Part shown: positions 12,259-28,136 of the stretch, piece by piece
Position numbering within the stretch: position 1 is the stretch's first letter
Layout: the number at the start of each line of letters is the position of its first letter
Source: Pelodera strongyloides
Lineage: Eukaryota; Nematoda; Chromadorea; Rhabditida; Rhabditidae
DNA: 64,000 nucleotides
Assembly (NCBI GenBank): GCA_036852015.1
Contig: JAANDG010000030.1
Location: forward strand, 310,001-374,000
Direction of reading: 5' to 3'
Notes under the pieces: model-generated
Seen by the model: the letters and a program-made list of their open reading frames with translations, nothing else
Told to the model about the DNA's origin: nothing
Databases searched by the model: none
Made by a program: the position numbers and the translations under genes

Positions 12259-15200
12259 ATGGAAAACAGTTTCTCGAGTGGATACGGAACACCGAATAGT
12301 TCGAGGAGTTCATGCTCAGACCAGGTAGGGTTTATTGGAACCCATGTGAAATGTGATTATTGGAATATGTCTTGGGAGTTCGTTCCTGTGTGATTTTGTG
12401 CACTATTTATTATCTGGAAGGTCGTCTACGTGAGACAATACGATCTGAAAGATCCTGCGGATACTATGGAATGTGATTACTGTAGGTGACTCGTGTGTGG
12501 TTACTGTAAGTGATTTCCGAAAGTTTCGGATACATTGTTTAGTGGTAGCTTGGTAACCGTCGGTTATTAAAACTAAAATGGTTGTGTATAGATATTAGGT
12601 GTTTTATAGCCTTTTCAGGATGACTGGCGAATGAAAATGGAAGATGATTTTTCGAAAATCTTTGGTCGAAATAGTGGGACACCTGATAGTTCGCGGGATT
12701 CGGGTATTTTCTCGATTGAAGAGCAGGTAAGGGTATAAGAGCATTGAAGTTAGCAGGAATAAAATCCGGGCTTAAATAGGTGATATGTTTAGTTTAGTGA
12801 ACGGAACATGCTGTAAAGGGATGTATCATCCGTACGTTTTATACAGGTGTACATATTGTCTTGGGAGCTAGTTCCTGTATGATTTTATGAACTATTTATT
12901 ATCTGAAAGGTCGTCTACGTGAAACAGTATAATCAGAGGCCATATTCAGCACTCGATGCCCCATGGGGAATTTCCAGTCTGTCTCGCATTAGAATGATAT
13001 TTTCTGTTCCCAGGGACTATGTCCCCGAGGGAATAGGAGTGGTGGTGTTGAACATGGCCTCTGAATGATCCTGCAGATACTATGGAATTATCGGTCTTTA
13101 GTTGGCAACTTTATGTTTAGGAACCGACTATGTGGCACATGTACCCAAATGTGGAAAAAGCCGAACATTTGGAGTTATTCTTGGAAAATGGCGTATCTTG
13201 GATGAGAATTGTGTAAGTGAAGAAGTAGTCAGGTTATTTTTTTTTGTACTTTTTATTGTGTCTAGAGTGTTGTTGCTCTCATGCGGGACTAGAGCTCTAG
13301 AGCATTGCTTACACGATAGTTTTTGCTATCGAGAGTTTTTTCATGATAATTCTGAGCCTTTTTCCTCCATGAGCACGAGGTAGCTCACTCTCATGGGGGC
13401 GTGGTCGCTTGTGGTAATGAGAGGTCGCAGGTATCGCGTAAGTCGGTGCGACCTCTCAATATCAACCTCTCGTTATCTCATATGGAACAGCGGAACTCCT
13501 GTAGCCATGTAGAAACGTACGCGTCTGAATCTTCTTACGTTCTTCTGAATCGGTGGTCTAACTAGTGACGACGCACTCTCTATCTTTTTCAAAGGTCTAA
13601 TACACTCTGAGAGAGAGAGATTTCGGAGAACAAGCCTATATCGTATGGGTTTATGTAATAGAGTATTAGGTTGTGCTTTCAACTAAAGTGTCATCCATGT
13701 TATTTATCGCAGTTTCTCATAGTAGAATTTTACCTACAGTAGGAAATTTACATACATCTCCAGCGTATTTGCATACACCTAATGTAAAACTGGTCGAAAT
13801 GGAAAATTGAACTTAGATTTGGATGGTACTTTGGCGGCGTTTTCGCGCGAAAGTGTAACATGAATACTCTATAAGAACCACAGACTGTTTAGATGTGATG
13901 GCGGAGTGGTGTTTGATGTGAACGTGGAACTGCTTGCCGACTGCAAGACGATTGTGCAAATGGGACAAGGTGAGAATTTGAGTACTTATTGGGTTTGGAT
14001 TGACCGGATTTGATATTTTGATTGTGTGTATTTTGTATGGATGCGCAATTCCGTATTGGTATTTGCCCCTGCGGAGTTCAGTTCTCTTGCCAAGACGGGC
14101 CTAACCTTACCTTTACACCATTTCGAGTTAATTTCTTTCCAGCATTGTTTAACGTTAACCACGGCAAGGTGAATCCATCGATGGAGGCTGTGACGGCACC
14201 TTTTCATCACTGCTTCTTGAAAGAGGTGCGTCTTGATAACTTAGGATGATATTATCTTTTATATATATGCTTTAAAAACTCCGGTAAATCTCTTATTAAC
14301 GTAGGATTTAAGAAAAGTTACTATACTGATGCTCCGTCTACTAACTGTTTCTCTTCAAATGAAGTTAAAAACATGGTACGCTACATAGTTAAAAATAGTT
14401 ATCTAGTATTCCAGGGCATTATTTTCCACCAGATCAAAGGAGTTCCTCAGGGAGGTAACTCTTCTCCTTTACTTGCTGATTTAACTCTTTGTATGATTGA
14501 ATTTAAATACTTTAAAAGCTTTTTGAATTCTTCCCTCGGCTATAAGATGTCCATGTTCAGATATATGGATGACATAGCTATTTTTTATAATGATGATTAC
14601 ATTCTCGATATACTTGATTCCATCTATCCTAGCTCGCTCATCCTCGACGCGGCCAATACTGTTGATTCCTCCGCTCCCTTTCTCGATCTCGCCCTTGCTA
14701 GGTCTACACATAATTGGACTATCAATTTATACAATAAAACTGATGATTATAGTTTTGACGTTATAAGATTTCCTATGTATGACAGTCATATATGTGACCA
14801 TATTAAAGTAAACTGTATCCAAGGTGAAGTAATACGTATTCATAGATGTACTTCCCAGCTTACTTCTTTCAAATCCAAAATCCATTCGTTCATTATCAAG
14901 CTGCTCTCCAACAATTACCCCAAAGAAGTTGTACTCAAAACTATCAAAAAATCATTTAATAAGTACCCTATTATTAGTCTTAAATACGATACCTCTACTA
15001 AAAGTCTCAATAGTTGGGTCGACAACCTTTAATTTTGCATTTCTGTCGATTCTTCCCTATTATGCAAAACTTTGTAACCGTAATCTACGACATTCTATTT
15101 TCACTTATGGATAACTTATTCTTTTCAACAGACCACATAGTTCATAAACTTTACCTATATATTCTATCACTAGGTTTATGTCATGCACTCTTACCCGATC

Positions 15201-17602
15201 AATACTACACACTACATCCCTTTCCCATTGCTCTCGTCCTCGTCTTGCATTGCTCCATACCCTTTCGTAGTACTTCTTACTTATTGATATATTCCTACCT
15301 AGTTATTTTGCTTGAGGACATATCCAAGGTTAGTTTTATACTTTCTTCTGCATTTTGTTTATTAATTCTCTACTTGTCCCTTTTTGTAAGGATATTCAGG
15401 TACTATTACACCCGCGGTATCAAGGTTAGTTTCTTATTCGGTTTTTACTATTAATTTTGTACCCTTTTTTACTCTATAACCTTACATGTTTCTTCACATA
15501 CTCTATAACCTTTGTCTCTCTATCCCTTTCTCAATAACTATTTTACCTTTCTTTCACTCACTGCCTAAGCCTACCGTCATCGCACTGATGAGACCCAACG
15601 GTGGCAAAATCCTCGTATGCGAAGGGTCGAAACGGGGTTACCGTATTACATATGGTATATTCATGTTAGTTTGTTGAACTTATTCACTTATATCTTCCCA
15701 ATTTGTTTCCTCTTTTATTTATATTGTTGCTATTTATTTGTCATAGTTGGTTTTTGGCAATACGTCCTGTGTGTGCCAATCTTCTCGCAGTACGCCCGCT
15801 CATTTGGCCGGTTTTACGCGTTTCACCGCTACGGTGCGTTGAACCATACGCATCAGAGTGTGGGGATCTTTTGGTCTTATTTCTTATAAAGAACAGGAAA
15901 GTCAGGTTGAGTTCTTTGTGGCATAGAACGGAGATCTTGGGCTAGAGAGGGAATGGAATCGTGGTGCAGTAGCACCTCATATTTTTTGGTTTGAAATGGC
16001 TCTTTTCAGTTTTTGACATCAATCGAGCTGTATAAGAAGGACCGTGACTTGAGTGAGTGGGAAACTACTATCGACTATGTGCCCAAGGTCGTTGAGGTAG
16101 TTTCGTTGTTTGTTGTGTAATCGTTGAATATTTTCCTTGCTGGATTATGTGTGCGAGTCTTTTTTGTATGACTTATGGGCGATCCCTCCTGGCCCTAGCC
16201 CGGAGAAGTCGAGCAATTTGTCATCTGGAACTCGTCGCCTGTGCTCAGGACCTATGCCGAACATGTCATAAGCAAACCTTGTACTCCCTTGAATAAAGGT
16301 ACACGCTCTTGAACCGTAAAAGAAATTTAATTTAAATTTAAATGCGTGAGTTTACTGTCTAGATTTGCTTATTTGCACAAAGTCTGTTTTGCTCACTTTG
16401 CACAAAGTCTCTTTTCATTATTTTCATAGAGTAGTTCGCTGATGTTGACTTTCATGTCATTATTTAGTCGTACAATTTTTATAATATCTTCTAATTTCTT
16501 ATTGTACTGTACTTCAGGTGTGCCTGTTCTTTGGAATGGAGAAAATGCTCCCAGCACTCGGGAAGAAAATGGCCTCGTTCACTGAGGTTTGTGGTAGAAT
16601 CATGTAGTATAACAAAAGTTAGTAGCTGCCCCTCCTCCCTCCCACTCCCCAAGAGTGCCTGGTCCCACAGGCAAGATCCACTGTGTACCATTCCCAACAA
16701 CTCTTGGACCCGATCCGGCCCCAGTAATGGAGCTTACTATATGTTTATGAAGTATACATTTGCGTTGTAGTTGGGTACTATTGAGATGAAATGATTCGTT
16801 CCTCATCTCAAAGTTACTGTATAATGCCTTTCGGTGTGCTATTGTTCGATTGCATGTATATTTGGTTTCATGGTGTGAATTTAGTTGTACCGCGGTAATG
16901 TTTAGAAAGCAGTGGACAATATTTCAGGGTAAGACATTGGCTGAGGCCCGCAAGACTCTTCGGTGTACCGAGGAATTCACGAGGGCTCAGTTGGAACAGG
17001 TAGGTTTTTTCATGTGTTTCTTAGTTTCTTGTTCTTAAAGCGAAATACCGACCGGTTTATGCAACGCATCGCGGACAACTGAATTCTTGCGTATTTATGC
17101 GAATTTGCTCGAATTTAGCTCAATTTTTTATTCTAATTTATGTTCATTTGCATATAGGCTGCATAAGAATGCTGGTGTACTCGATGTGTTTCAAAAACCG
17201 GCTGGTGTTTCGCTTTACAGTTTTCAAACCCTATAGCTGAGGTATAAGCGTTATACATTATATGAAAACTTTCCATAGTGATACATCCATATCATCACAT
17301 TACTTGAAAGATGTATATTATATAGTGCGCGCTTAGTTAGGCTCATTTCTCATATTATATTATCCTGGTTCTGATGAAACAAATATTCTAATTCTGATGC
17401 GCTCGGGCTGTTCAGTGATGGTTAGTGGCGAGCCACTAACCATCATCGAACAGCCCGAACTCATCAGAATAGTTATGTTAAAATTGTTGCTAATCGGCAA
17501 ATGTGCATTCAGATTGAAGCGGAGGGCTTGAGAAATCTGATCGACAATAAGCTGAATAAGAATAGGAATGGAGAAAAGAGAACGAGGTTCCGCGCCAAAT
17601 GA
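12259..17602 (+). CDS. Unrecognised multi-exon protein
   Basis: Function unknown. Exons with matching phases are 12259-12324, 12619-12726, 13121-13212, 13893-13969, 14143-14226, 16010-16096 and 16199-16298, then 16518-16586, 16928-16999 and 17513-17602 (TGA). Exons 1 and 2 carry a repeated polar motif, GTPNSSRSS and GTPDSSRDSG. Later segments include MWHMYPNVEKAEHLELFLEN, VVFDVNVELLADCKTI, VNPSMEAVTAPFHHCF, SIELYKKDRDLSEWETTIDY and EQFVIWNSSPVLRTYAEHV. The end is basic (NKLNKNRNGEKRTRFRAK). Nothing hydrophobic enough for a membrane segment was seen. Problem: exon 7 ends in phase 1, but the open frame of exon 8 that suits the later exons begins in phase 0; the in-phase reading reaches TGA. A missed small exon, an alternative 3' end or two genes are possible. 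Confidence 0.55.
12934..13064. mobile_element. MITE family B copy
   Basis: Inverted ends cagaggccatattca / aacatggcctctg with the same inner blocks as the 8649 copy, in opposite orientation. It lies in the second intron of the unknown gene, 57 bp before the exon at 13121. Confidence 0.8.
14258..15032 (+). pseudogene. Reverse-transcriptase fragment, Penelope-like
   Basis: An open frame of about 250 codons, including 219 from an internal Met. It shows the RT palm motifs GVPQGGNSSPLLADL (motif 4 region), RYMDDIAIF (the catalytic YxDD-type box, here YMDD) and APFLDLAL followed by NLYNKTDDYSF. The downstream part, RFPMYDSHI and IRIHRCTSQLTSFKSKI, resembles the thumb region of Penelope-like RTs. 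The fingers domain with the first catalytic Asp is missing, and no endonuclease domain is visible after the TAA at 15030-15032, so this is a 5'-truncated remnant. It lies in the sense orientation inside the intron between exons at 14226 and 16010. Assignment to the Penelope-like group is inferred from the motif order and the nearby hammerhead core; another non-LTR class remains possible. Confidence 0.75.
15033..15569. other. Non-coding tail between RT fragment and hammerhead
   Basis: A pyrimidine-rich stretch whose open frames are only hydrophobic low-complexity translations. Probably the 3' part of the retroelement. Its right limit lies somewhere after 15660 and before the exon at 16010. Confidence 0.45.
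15570..15660 (+). ncRNA. Hammerhead ribozyme core (type I arrangement)
   Basis: CTGATGA at 15585-15591 is followed by helix II, GACCC (15592-15596) pairing with GGGTC (15624-15628). Then come GAA (15629-15631) and helix III, ACGG (15632-15635) with CCGT (15641-15644), closing loop GGTTA. The scissile position is A15645, giving a GUA triplet. All core positions of the hammerhead consensus are met. Helix I is weak: A15584-T15646 plus a distal TACC (15572-15575) with GGTA (15654-15657). Hammerheads are known in Penelope-like retroelements, and an RT fragment ends about 550 bp upstream on the same strand. Confidence 0.75.
17037..17217. mobile_element. MITE family A (aaagcgaaatacc...ggtatttcgcttt)
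   Basis: Ends aaagcgaaataccg and gctggtgtttcgcttta are imperfect inverted repeats, with inner marks cggacaactgaattc and tgcataagaatgctggtg shared by copies at 21575, 27173, 49401, 55191 and 63553. The right end lies directly before an ag that could act as splice acceptor (17219-17220). Confidence 0.85.
17393..17471. repeat. Strong hairpin (short MITE)
   Basis: Arms of about 36 bp, beginning ttctgatgcgctcgggctgt and ending agcccgaactcatcaga, with the centre ggttagtggcgagccactaacc. It lies 42 bp before the last exon of the unknown gene. Confidence 0.8.
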
Positions 17603-18266
17603 GTGATATTTGGAAATTGAGCGTCAGGAATTCGGAATTCAAAGAGGAGATCAGCATTTCTTTCTGTTAACTCTGTTTACTGTACTTTTTAGATTTTTAG
17701 AGTTTTTGGACCAGCTTATCTATGTGTTGAAAAGTTGTGAAGGATTTACTAGTGCAATGTCGTATAGTATATCTAATGCCGAACCCCTTTAATAATTAGC
17801 TTACTAAATAGGGGAAAGTGATGTATTATACTAATCGGGTTTTGTTTAACATGACTTACTTTTGGTCTCGATTATCTGTGAATGTTTTAGATTGTTGATT
17901 TGTTGTTATTGTTGTTATCTTTGTTGAATCGCTCTTTCACGCTTGTCTTGGTATAAAACGTTTTTTTTAAATAATTTCTTGTTTTCCTTTGTTCAATTGA
18001 TGGTTCAATAAGCCACTTCGGACCTTGCTTTCGTGTCCTAACTACCGTAGCCATCTGTGAAAATCTTGGGAGTGCATTCTAAAAGATGCTCCTCTATTTA
18101 TTTTCTCGTGAACATCGATTTTAATTTAAGCATTGTATTAAATCGGCTTATTTTTCTATATTTTAGATTAAAATCTCTCTTTTTGATTTCGTGTTTTCAT
18201 GTAGGTAAACATGTTATTCTAATTATGTATATTCTTTCAGGAGCACAGGTGTAAGTCCTGTGTGAC
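17603..18266. other. Intergenic, CDK5 promoter side
   Basis: A/T- and T-rich, no exon seen. A pyrimidine tract and tttcag at 18233-18240 lie 26 bp before the CDK5 start codon, which fits a spliced or trans-spliced leader. Confidence 0.5.
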
Positions 18267-22980
<4,714 letters not shown>

Positions 22981-23340
22981 GTATACAAGTTTACGTAAAA
23001 ATGGGTAACTAGACGTAAATGAAAAGGGGGTGGTATGTGGTATCTGTAGCTTCACGACAAGAGGAGCTGTTGAAGATTTTGTCCGCGCGTGGGAAGGTGT
23101 ATCGTAGGTAGGGAATAAAGGAAAGGGAAAGGTTTTAACATATTGTATACGTTGCTTACTGGAAATATAAGGCTGGAAAGGGGAGTGGGGACAGAGAGTA
23201 GAGAGATGTATAGATAATATTAGTAGAGTGGGACCACGAAATAGAGAAGGAGGGAGAGTTTGATGAGTATACAGGGAATAGAGATCTAAGTTTTACAGAG
23301 AATAGAGAACTAATTGTTACAGAGAATAGAGATCTAAGAG

Positions 23341-23377
<37 letters not shown>

Positions 23378-23937
23378 GAGAGAGTTGAATAACCAGCTCT
23401 AAATGGGAACACAAAGTGACTGCTAGGACATGACAGTAAACAAAACAGTGTGCAGCACCGAACAACAAAGCGCTCTCTTTGCTTCATTCACTCATAACTA
23501 TTACCGCGTCTTTGTATAGTTTTTGTATTAGTGATTTTAATTAGTAATGGTTTTTAAAGATTGTACTTGTGTAGATAATAACTAGTACATAAGGTGCATG
23601 TTTGAAATACCCTATTTGAAACCCTGTATTGAACCACCCTTGAAAAAGTGAGCGCGAATGTACAGATACAAAGATTTAAAAATTGTATCCAAAATGTTTC
23701 ACTTGGAGCATAATTGGTTTTGCTCTACAACTGTGGTATTAAGCTTTTTCGTCGCGTTTGTAGTTTGTAGTTTCCTTTCAACCTCCTCATTATACTAATA
23801 AGCCTTTTTTGTGCGCCGTCTCTTGACGCGGAAAAGAACTATCCGTGACCCAATTCTTTTTGATTAGTTACTTTGTCTGTATTTCTTACGATCTCTGGTT
23901 TTTTGCTTGATTCTTTTTTTCCTGCGTTGATAACGAT

Positions 23938-23977
23938 CTCTCTCTCTATCGGAATTTCTTTCCGCCTCCCTCTCCCT

Positions 23978-24018
<41 letters not shown>

Positions 24019-24068
24019 TCTCTCTCTCTCGCTCTCGCTCTCTATGTCTCTCTCTCTCCCTCTCCTCG

Positions 24069-24099
<31 letters not shown>

Positions 24100-24165
24100 A
24101 TTCTTTCTCTCTCTCTCACTCTCTCTCTCGCTCTCGCTCTCTATGTCTCTCTCTCTCTCTCTCTG
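23938..24165. repeat. CT microsatellite, about 230 bp
   Basis: Nearly pure CT/TTC with interspersed GCTCTCGCTC motifs. The internally repeated block gctctcgctctctatgtctc occurs twice (24029 and 24129). Confidence 0.95.
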
Positions 24166-24417
24166 AATTGATACTGAACAGCCGAGTCAAAGTTCAAAGC
24201 TCTCTTTCATATGTGTGCAAGTGCGAATTGTTTGGTCTGCGGTGAAGGTTTGAGCCTGTGTTTGAAAAAAAACTGTATTAGTGTAAGTATGGTATATTTT
24301 ATTGCTTATAGAAGCTACGTGAGAGGTTGACAATTTGTCACTCATTAGAAGTTACCACGCATCAGTTCGTCGTTATCAACCGTCGATTTGTAGCGCCCCC
24401 AACGTTAGTATACATCT

Positions 24418-24564
24418 GAGGCCGTACTCACCAACACGCAGCGAGCCTCCCTGGCCTCCCCAGGGAGCTAAAGAGTGTGTAAAGAGTGCGAGGGCAGAAG
24501 GTATTCAGATCGTCCGTGAGCCTAGCCTAGGGAGGGCTCCCTGTGTGTTTGTGAATACGGCCAG
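24418..24564. mobile_element. MITE family C copy
   Basis: Ends gaggccgtactcaccaacac and tgtgtttgtgaatacggcc with the block ctccctggcctccccaggga. Full length, about 145 bp. Confidence 0.85.
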
Positions 24565-25117
24565 TAGTCGAATTAGTTGGGTTCTATTCAGCGCATAGCC
24601 TTGCTAACGACATTTTATTTAAGGTAAAACATAACCTTGACGCATGCGTTTTGTCGTCTTTGTTTTGTCGCGTTCATTGCTTCGCCGCTTCAAGTCATTT
24701 TGTAAAAGACGTTTCGAATTGCGTCACCCGCTTATCAAGAATACATATGTAGATGAGTTGCGAAGGGGAGTCTCTTATCAAAGAATCTATTAAATATGAT
24801 TACTTCCTTTTCCCTTTGTCTCCTCCAAGCCTCCAAGACAGTTTTTGTGAGATAAGGGAATTTCCCGCACGTAAATACGTGTTGCTTTCTATTTGAAATA
24901 TGGAGATCGGTAAACAGTGGTTAACTCAAGGAATGTAAAAGCGACTGTGGCAGTGGTAGGAAAAGACTGGAAAATACTTGTTTAGGTTTAGATTGATCTT
25001 GTTTCTTGAAGTTTTAAGCGGATCTTTTGGCATTTAGAGACATAATGGCTACCATTTTGCATTTTTATGGTGTCGGGGTTCTGATTCCGTATCTGGGTGG
25101 GAATAGTTTGAGGCTCT

Positions 25118-25257
25118 GAGGCCATATTCACCACTCCGAGTGCGAGTCCCTCGGGGAAATAGTCCCTGGGGACAGAAAATAGCGTTCTAATGTGAGATAC
25201 GCAGAGAAAAAGACGGGGAATTCCCCGTGGGGAATTGAGTGGTGAATGTAGCCTCTG
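25118..25257. mobile_element. MITE family B copy
   Basis: Ends gaggccatattcaccactcc and ggtgaatgtagcctc, with ggggacagaaaatagcgttc inside; same orientation as the 8649 copy. Confidence 0.85.
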
Positions 25258-27172
25258 ATTGCGCGGCCTTTTTGCGCGTTATGCAAGTGTAATAGCAATT
25301 ACTCATATCAATATTCTATTCGGAAATGAGAGCATGTTTTTCACGTGTGCCGGAATCCGGAGCTAAGTTTGTTTGAACCACTTGATCGGAATGATTACAA
25401 AGTTGACGCTGACCACAGAGCTCTTTACGTATACTCTCTCCCTGCTAACGTCCTCCTAGCCTCCTAGCGACAAACAGCTGTCGAGTTATTTACCGTAGTT
25501 TGTGAGGGCATGCGACTAGTTTTGTTGTTTCTTATATTAGCGGTTAATTGATAGACAGGATATTGGAATCAGACTGGTGGGATTTCATCGTAGTGGACTC
25601 TAGTATGTCTAGAGGAAGTATTGACTCTTTTTTTGACTGTGCTTAGGATTGAACTTAGTGGCTTCGGCTGTTAATGGCTTAGGCTTACGACTAAGGCAAG
25701 TGCTCTGATAGTTCTTAGTTCCTAGTTGGATCATGATGGTATTGGTATGTGTATGTGGTTTATTGTTTCTTGTTCATGTTCTTAAGCACATTGCGTTCCA
25801 CAGAGTGTACAGTGATAGACAGCTGTGTGCCTTTTTTTAGTATTCTGATCTTGACACGAGGAAAAGGAACGTACAATTTTCTTGAGTCCTCGGCTCGGCC
25901 CTACATATTAGTTTTTTGGTGGAACTTGCAGTGGTTTTCCCGAAAGTTATCCTCTGTCTGTTAGCGTTTCATGCATTTGACTGTCGCACAATCGCTGTGT
26001 AACTTTTCAGCTGTGCCAGTTTGCTGGGATGGATTTTTTCTTTTTTCGAGTACTTTTGAGCTTGTGATGATGGAAAGAAAGATATGTAGGGATAAGGATC
26101 ATGAGAGAGACCGGGGGTGGGCGAGCAGGAAGAGATCAAGAAAGAGAGAGGGAAAGGGGGAGGAGTAGAGAAAGAAAGAAAGAATATTGGTGAGAGTGTA
26201 CGGGTGTTTAACGAAGATTATAGTATAATTATGTGTATTTATTGTCTAGAAGAAAGTATATATTTATCTTGTTGTAGTTTAATTATATAGAGATGAGTAC
26301 CAGAGATGAAGTTTAGTTCTATTGACGAAATGTTGGTAGTAGCCAAATTTACAGTGAATTTCTGGGTCATGAATAAGTCATCCATAATTGATTACTAATA
26401 AATAAAATATTCTACTCCTTTATTCAAGGGTATTTCAGTACATTGTGTACGGTACTAAAGATACGATACTTACAAATACTCTAGTCCCTTCATTTTGTGA
26501 ACTGAAAATGTCGGTCTAGGGTTTAGTGGCACTGTGAGACTGTGAGCAAACGGACTTTGTTAGGGTCAAGGACAACCACGGACATTTAGTAGCTGGTCGC
26601 TTACACCGATCACAGGAAACTACTTTTTATATTTTCCTAAAATAAGTTATGTCTGACCATAACTACACTATTAGTTTAGTCAATATATACACTGGGTGGT
26701 TTGATGGTTGGTATTACTGTACTTTGATCACTGTGTGTGGTCCAATCTGGTTTGTAGGTTATGGTTATGCTGTTTTGACTTGATCTTTATTCTTCAAGCC
26801 TAAGTTAAGCAAGCTAGACATGGATAGGCGTTTGGGAGCAGAGGGTGGGTGTGAACATTGAGGGTGAAGATGCGTTATGCCTGAACGAGAAAATATCTTG
26901 CTTATAGAACTAATATAGTTATAGGAACCGAATAACTATTCATGAGTATCGATTATATATTAGTGAATCCCATTCCTCCTCTGCACACATCATTTTCCCT
27001 CAGCACTTGGTTATCACCACTTGACGTGTCTCTTTCATTTTTTTTGTCTCTCTTCCGCTTTTCGTTCTTTTTCGTAGTAAAGAAACGACACAGAAAACTG
27101 ACACCGCTGAAGAAAATAGTGCAGTGTTAACAATGAGGAATGAGTACGAATACGTACCATCTACATAGATTT

Positions 27173-27692
27173 AAAGCGAAGCCCGTTTTTGAAAAAAAAT
27201 ATCACTACTTTATTCACACATACAATCAATCAGATACAACATCAATCAAGTACATGGAACAAGTGCGGAAGGTTTCTGGCGTCGTGCTTCTTCAATCCGC
27301 GGGGGGAATGCGTGGATGGAGGGGAGATTTTTTCTGCAGATAATGTCGATCCTTGATCTTTCCAATGAGGTTTTGTGGAGTTATACAGAGTGTTTGACGA
27401 CGAGACGAAAGGACAAATCCCTCGAAGTCTTCTGGCTAGGCAATGGGGGAGTCGCCTCGTTTTCCCCGCCTCGGTGGCATTGAGTGAGTGTATGTGGCTG
27501 GATTCGAACTCGGGTCGGCTGACTGCGAAGCGCGGACGTTTCCAATGGGCCACCGAGGCCGCATCGTCTGAATTCTTACGTATTTGCCCAAAGTAGCTCG
27601 ATTTTTATTCTGATTTACGTTCATTTGCGTAATCTGCATAAGAATGCTGATGTACTCGATGTGTTTCAAAAACCGGCCGGTATTTCGCTTTA
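27173..27692. mobile_element. MITE family A copy interrupted by a SINE
   Basis: The left end taaagcgaagcccgtttttg (27173-27195) and the right part from gtctgaattcttacgtattt to ggtatttcgcttta (27566-27692) are the two sides of a family A element. Between them lies the SINE at 27202-27563. The break is near the outer end of the left arm. Confidence 0.75.
27202..27563 (-). mobile_element. tRNA-derived SINE, second copy
   Basis: The reverse-strand head is cggtggcccattggaaacgt with box B gagttcgaatcc. The tail block actttattcacacatacaat is shared with the copy at 19664-20002. Length about 360 bp. Confidence 0.7.
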
Positions 27693-28068
27693 ACATATCA
27701 CCATGTACGATAGAGAACAGTGACCAAGTTCGAAATTAGCTCATGACTCGCTTATACTTGAGTACCTCCTACTACGGAATCTTTTCCAGAAGTCCATTTA
27801 TATCATGACTACGACGGATTGATTAGAATGAGAGAGTAACGGTGATGCTTCGCCAAATTCCAATCCTCACTCCTTCCCCACTCTTCAATACTGAGGCCAC
27901 TGAGCAGCGTCCGATCTATCGTCTCCCTTTTAGCATCCTCTCTCTCTCATTTTCTTTATATCTCTTGCTCTCCCTCTCTCTCTTTCATTTATCCCTCGTC
28001 TCCCACTCATCTATTTCTCTCTCTCTTTCTTTATCACTCTTCCCTTTTCTTTGTCTCTCTGTGTCCAG

Positions 28069-28136
28069 AAAAGTGCACCCCTCTGAGTGAGGCCGAGACC
28101 ACCGGGTTCATTCCTCAGTCCATGTCTGAATATTGA
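28069..28136 (+). CDS. Possible terminal exon (CDK5 3' end?), weak
   Basis: Preceded by a long pyrimidine tract and tgtccag, it reads KCTPLSEAETTGFIPQSMSEY to TGA in one frame. Lys-Cys-x-Pro recalls the CDK5 C-lobe end (KCNP in human), but the rest does not align. The frame would need phase 1, while the last sure CDK5 exon ends in phase 0, so an unseen intermediate exon would be required. Confidence 0.2.

Larger units (their letters stand above)
22981..28062. other. About 5-kb repeat-rich stretch after the last clear CDK5 exon
   Basis: Either the final CDK5 intron or intergenic DNA. It contains a GA tract (23345-23372), a long CT tract (23940-24165), MITEs at 24418 and 25118, a SINE inside a MITE at 27173-27692 and a GA-rich stretch near 26100-26190. 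No exon with kinase C-terminal sequence was found. Confidence 0.5.

Noticed and set aside
15014..15454. 146-codon hydrophobic frame after the RT, resembling a membrane protein
   Set aside because: Pyrimidine-rich DNA gives Leu/Phe/Ser-rich translations in any frame; no family features.
23873..24166. 97-codon open frame of Ser/Leu repeats
   Set aside because: Translation of a CT microsatellite.
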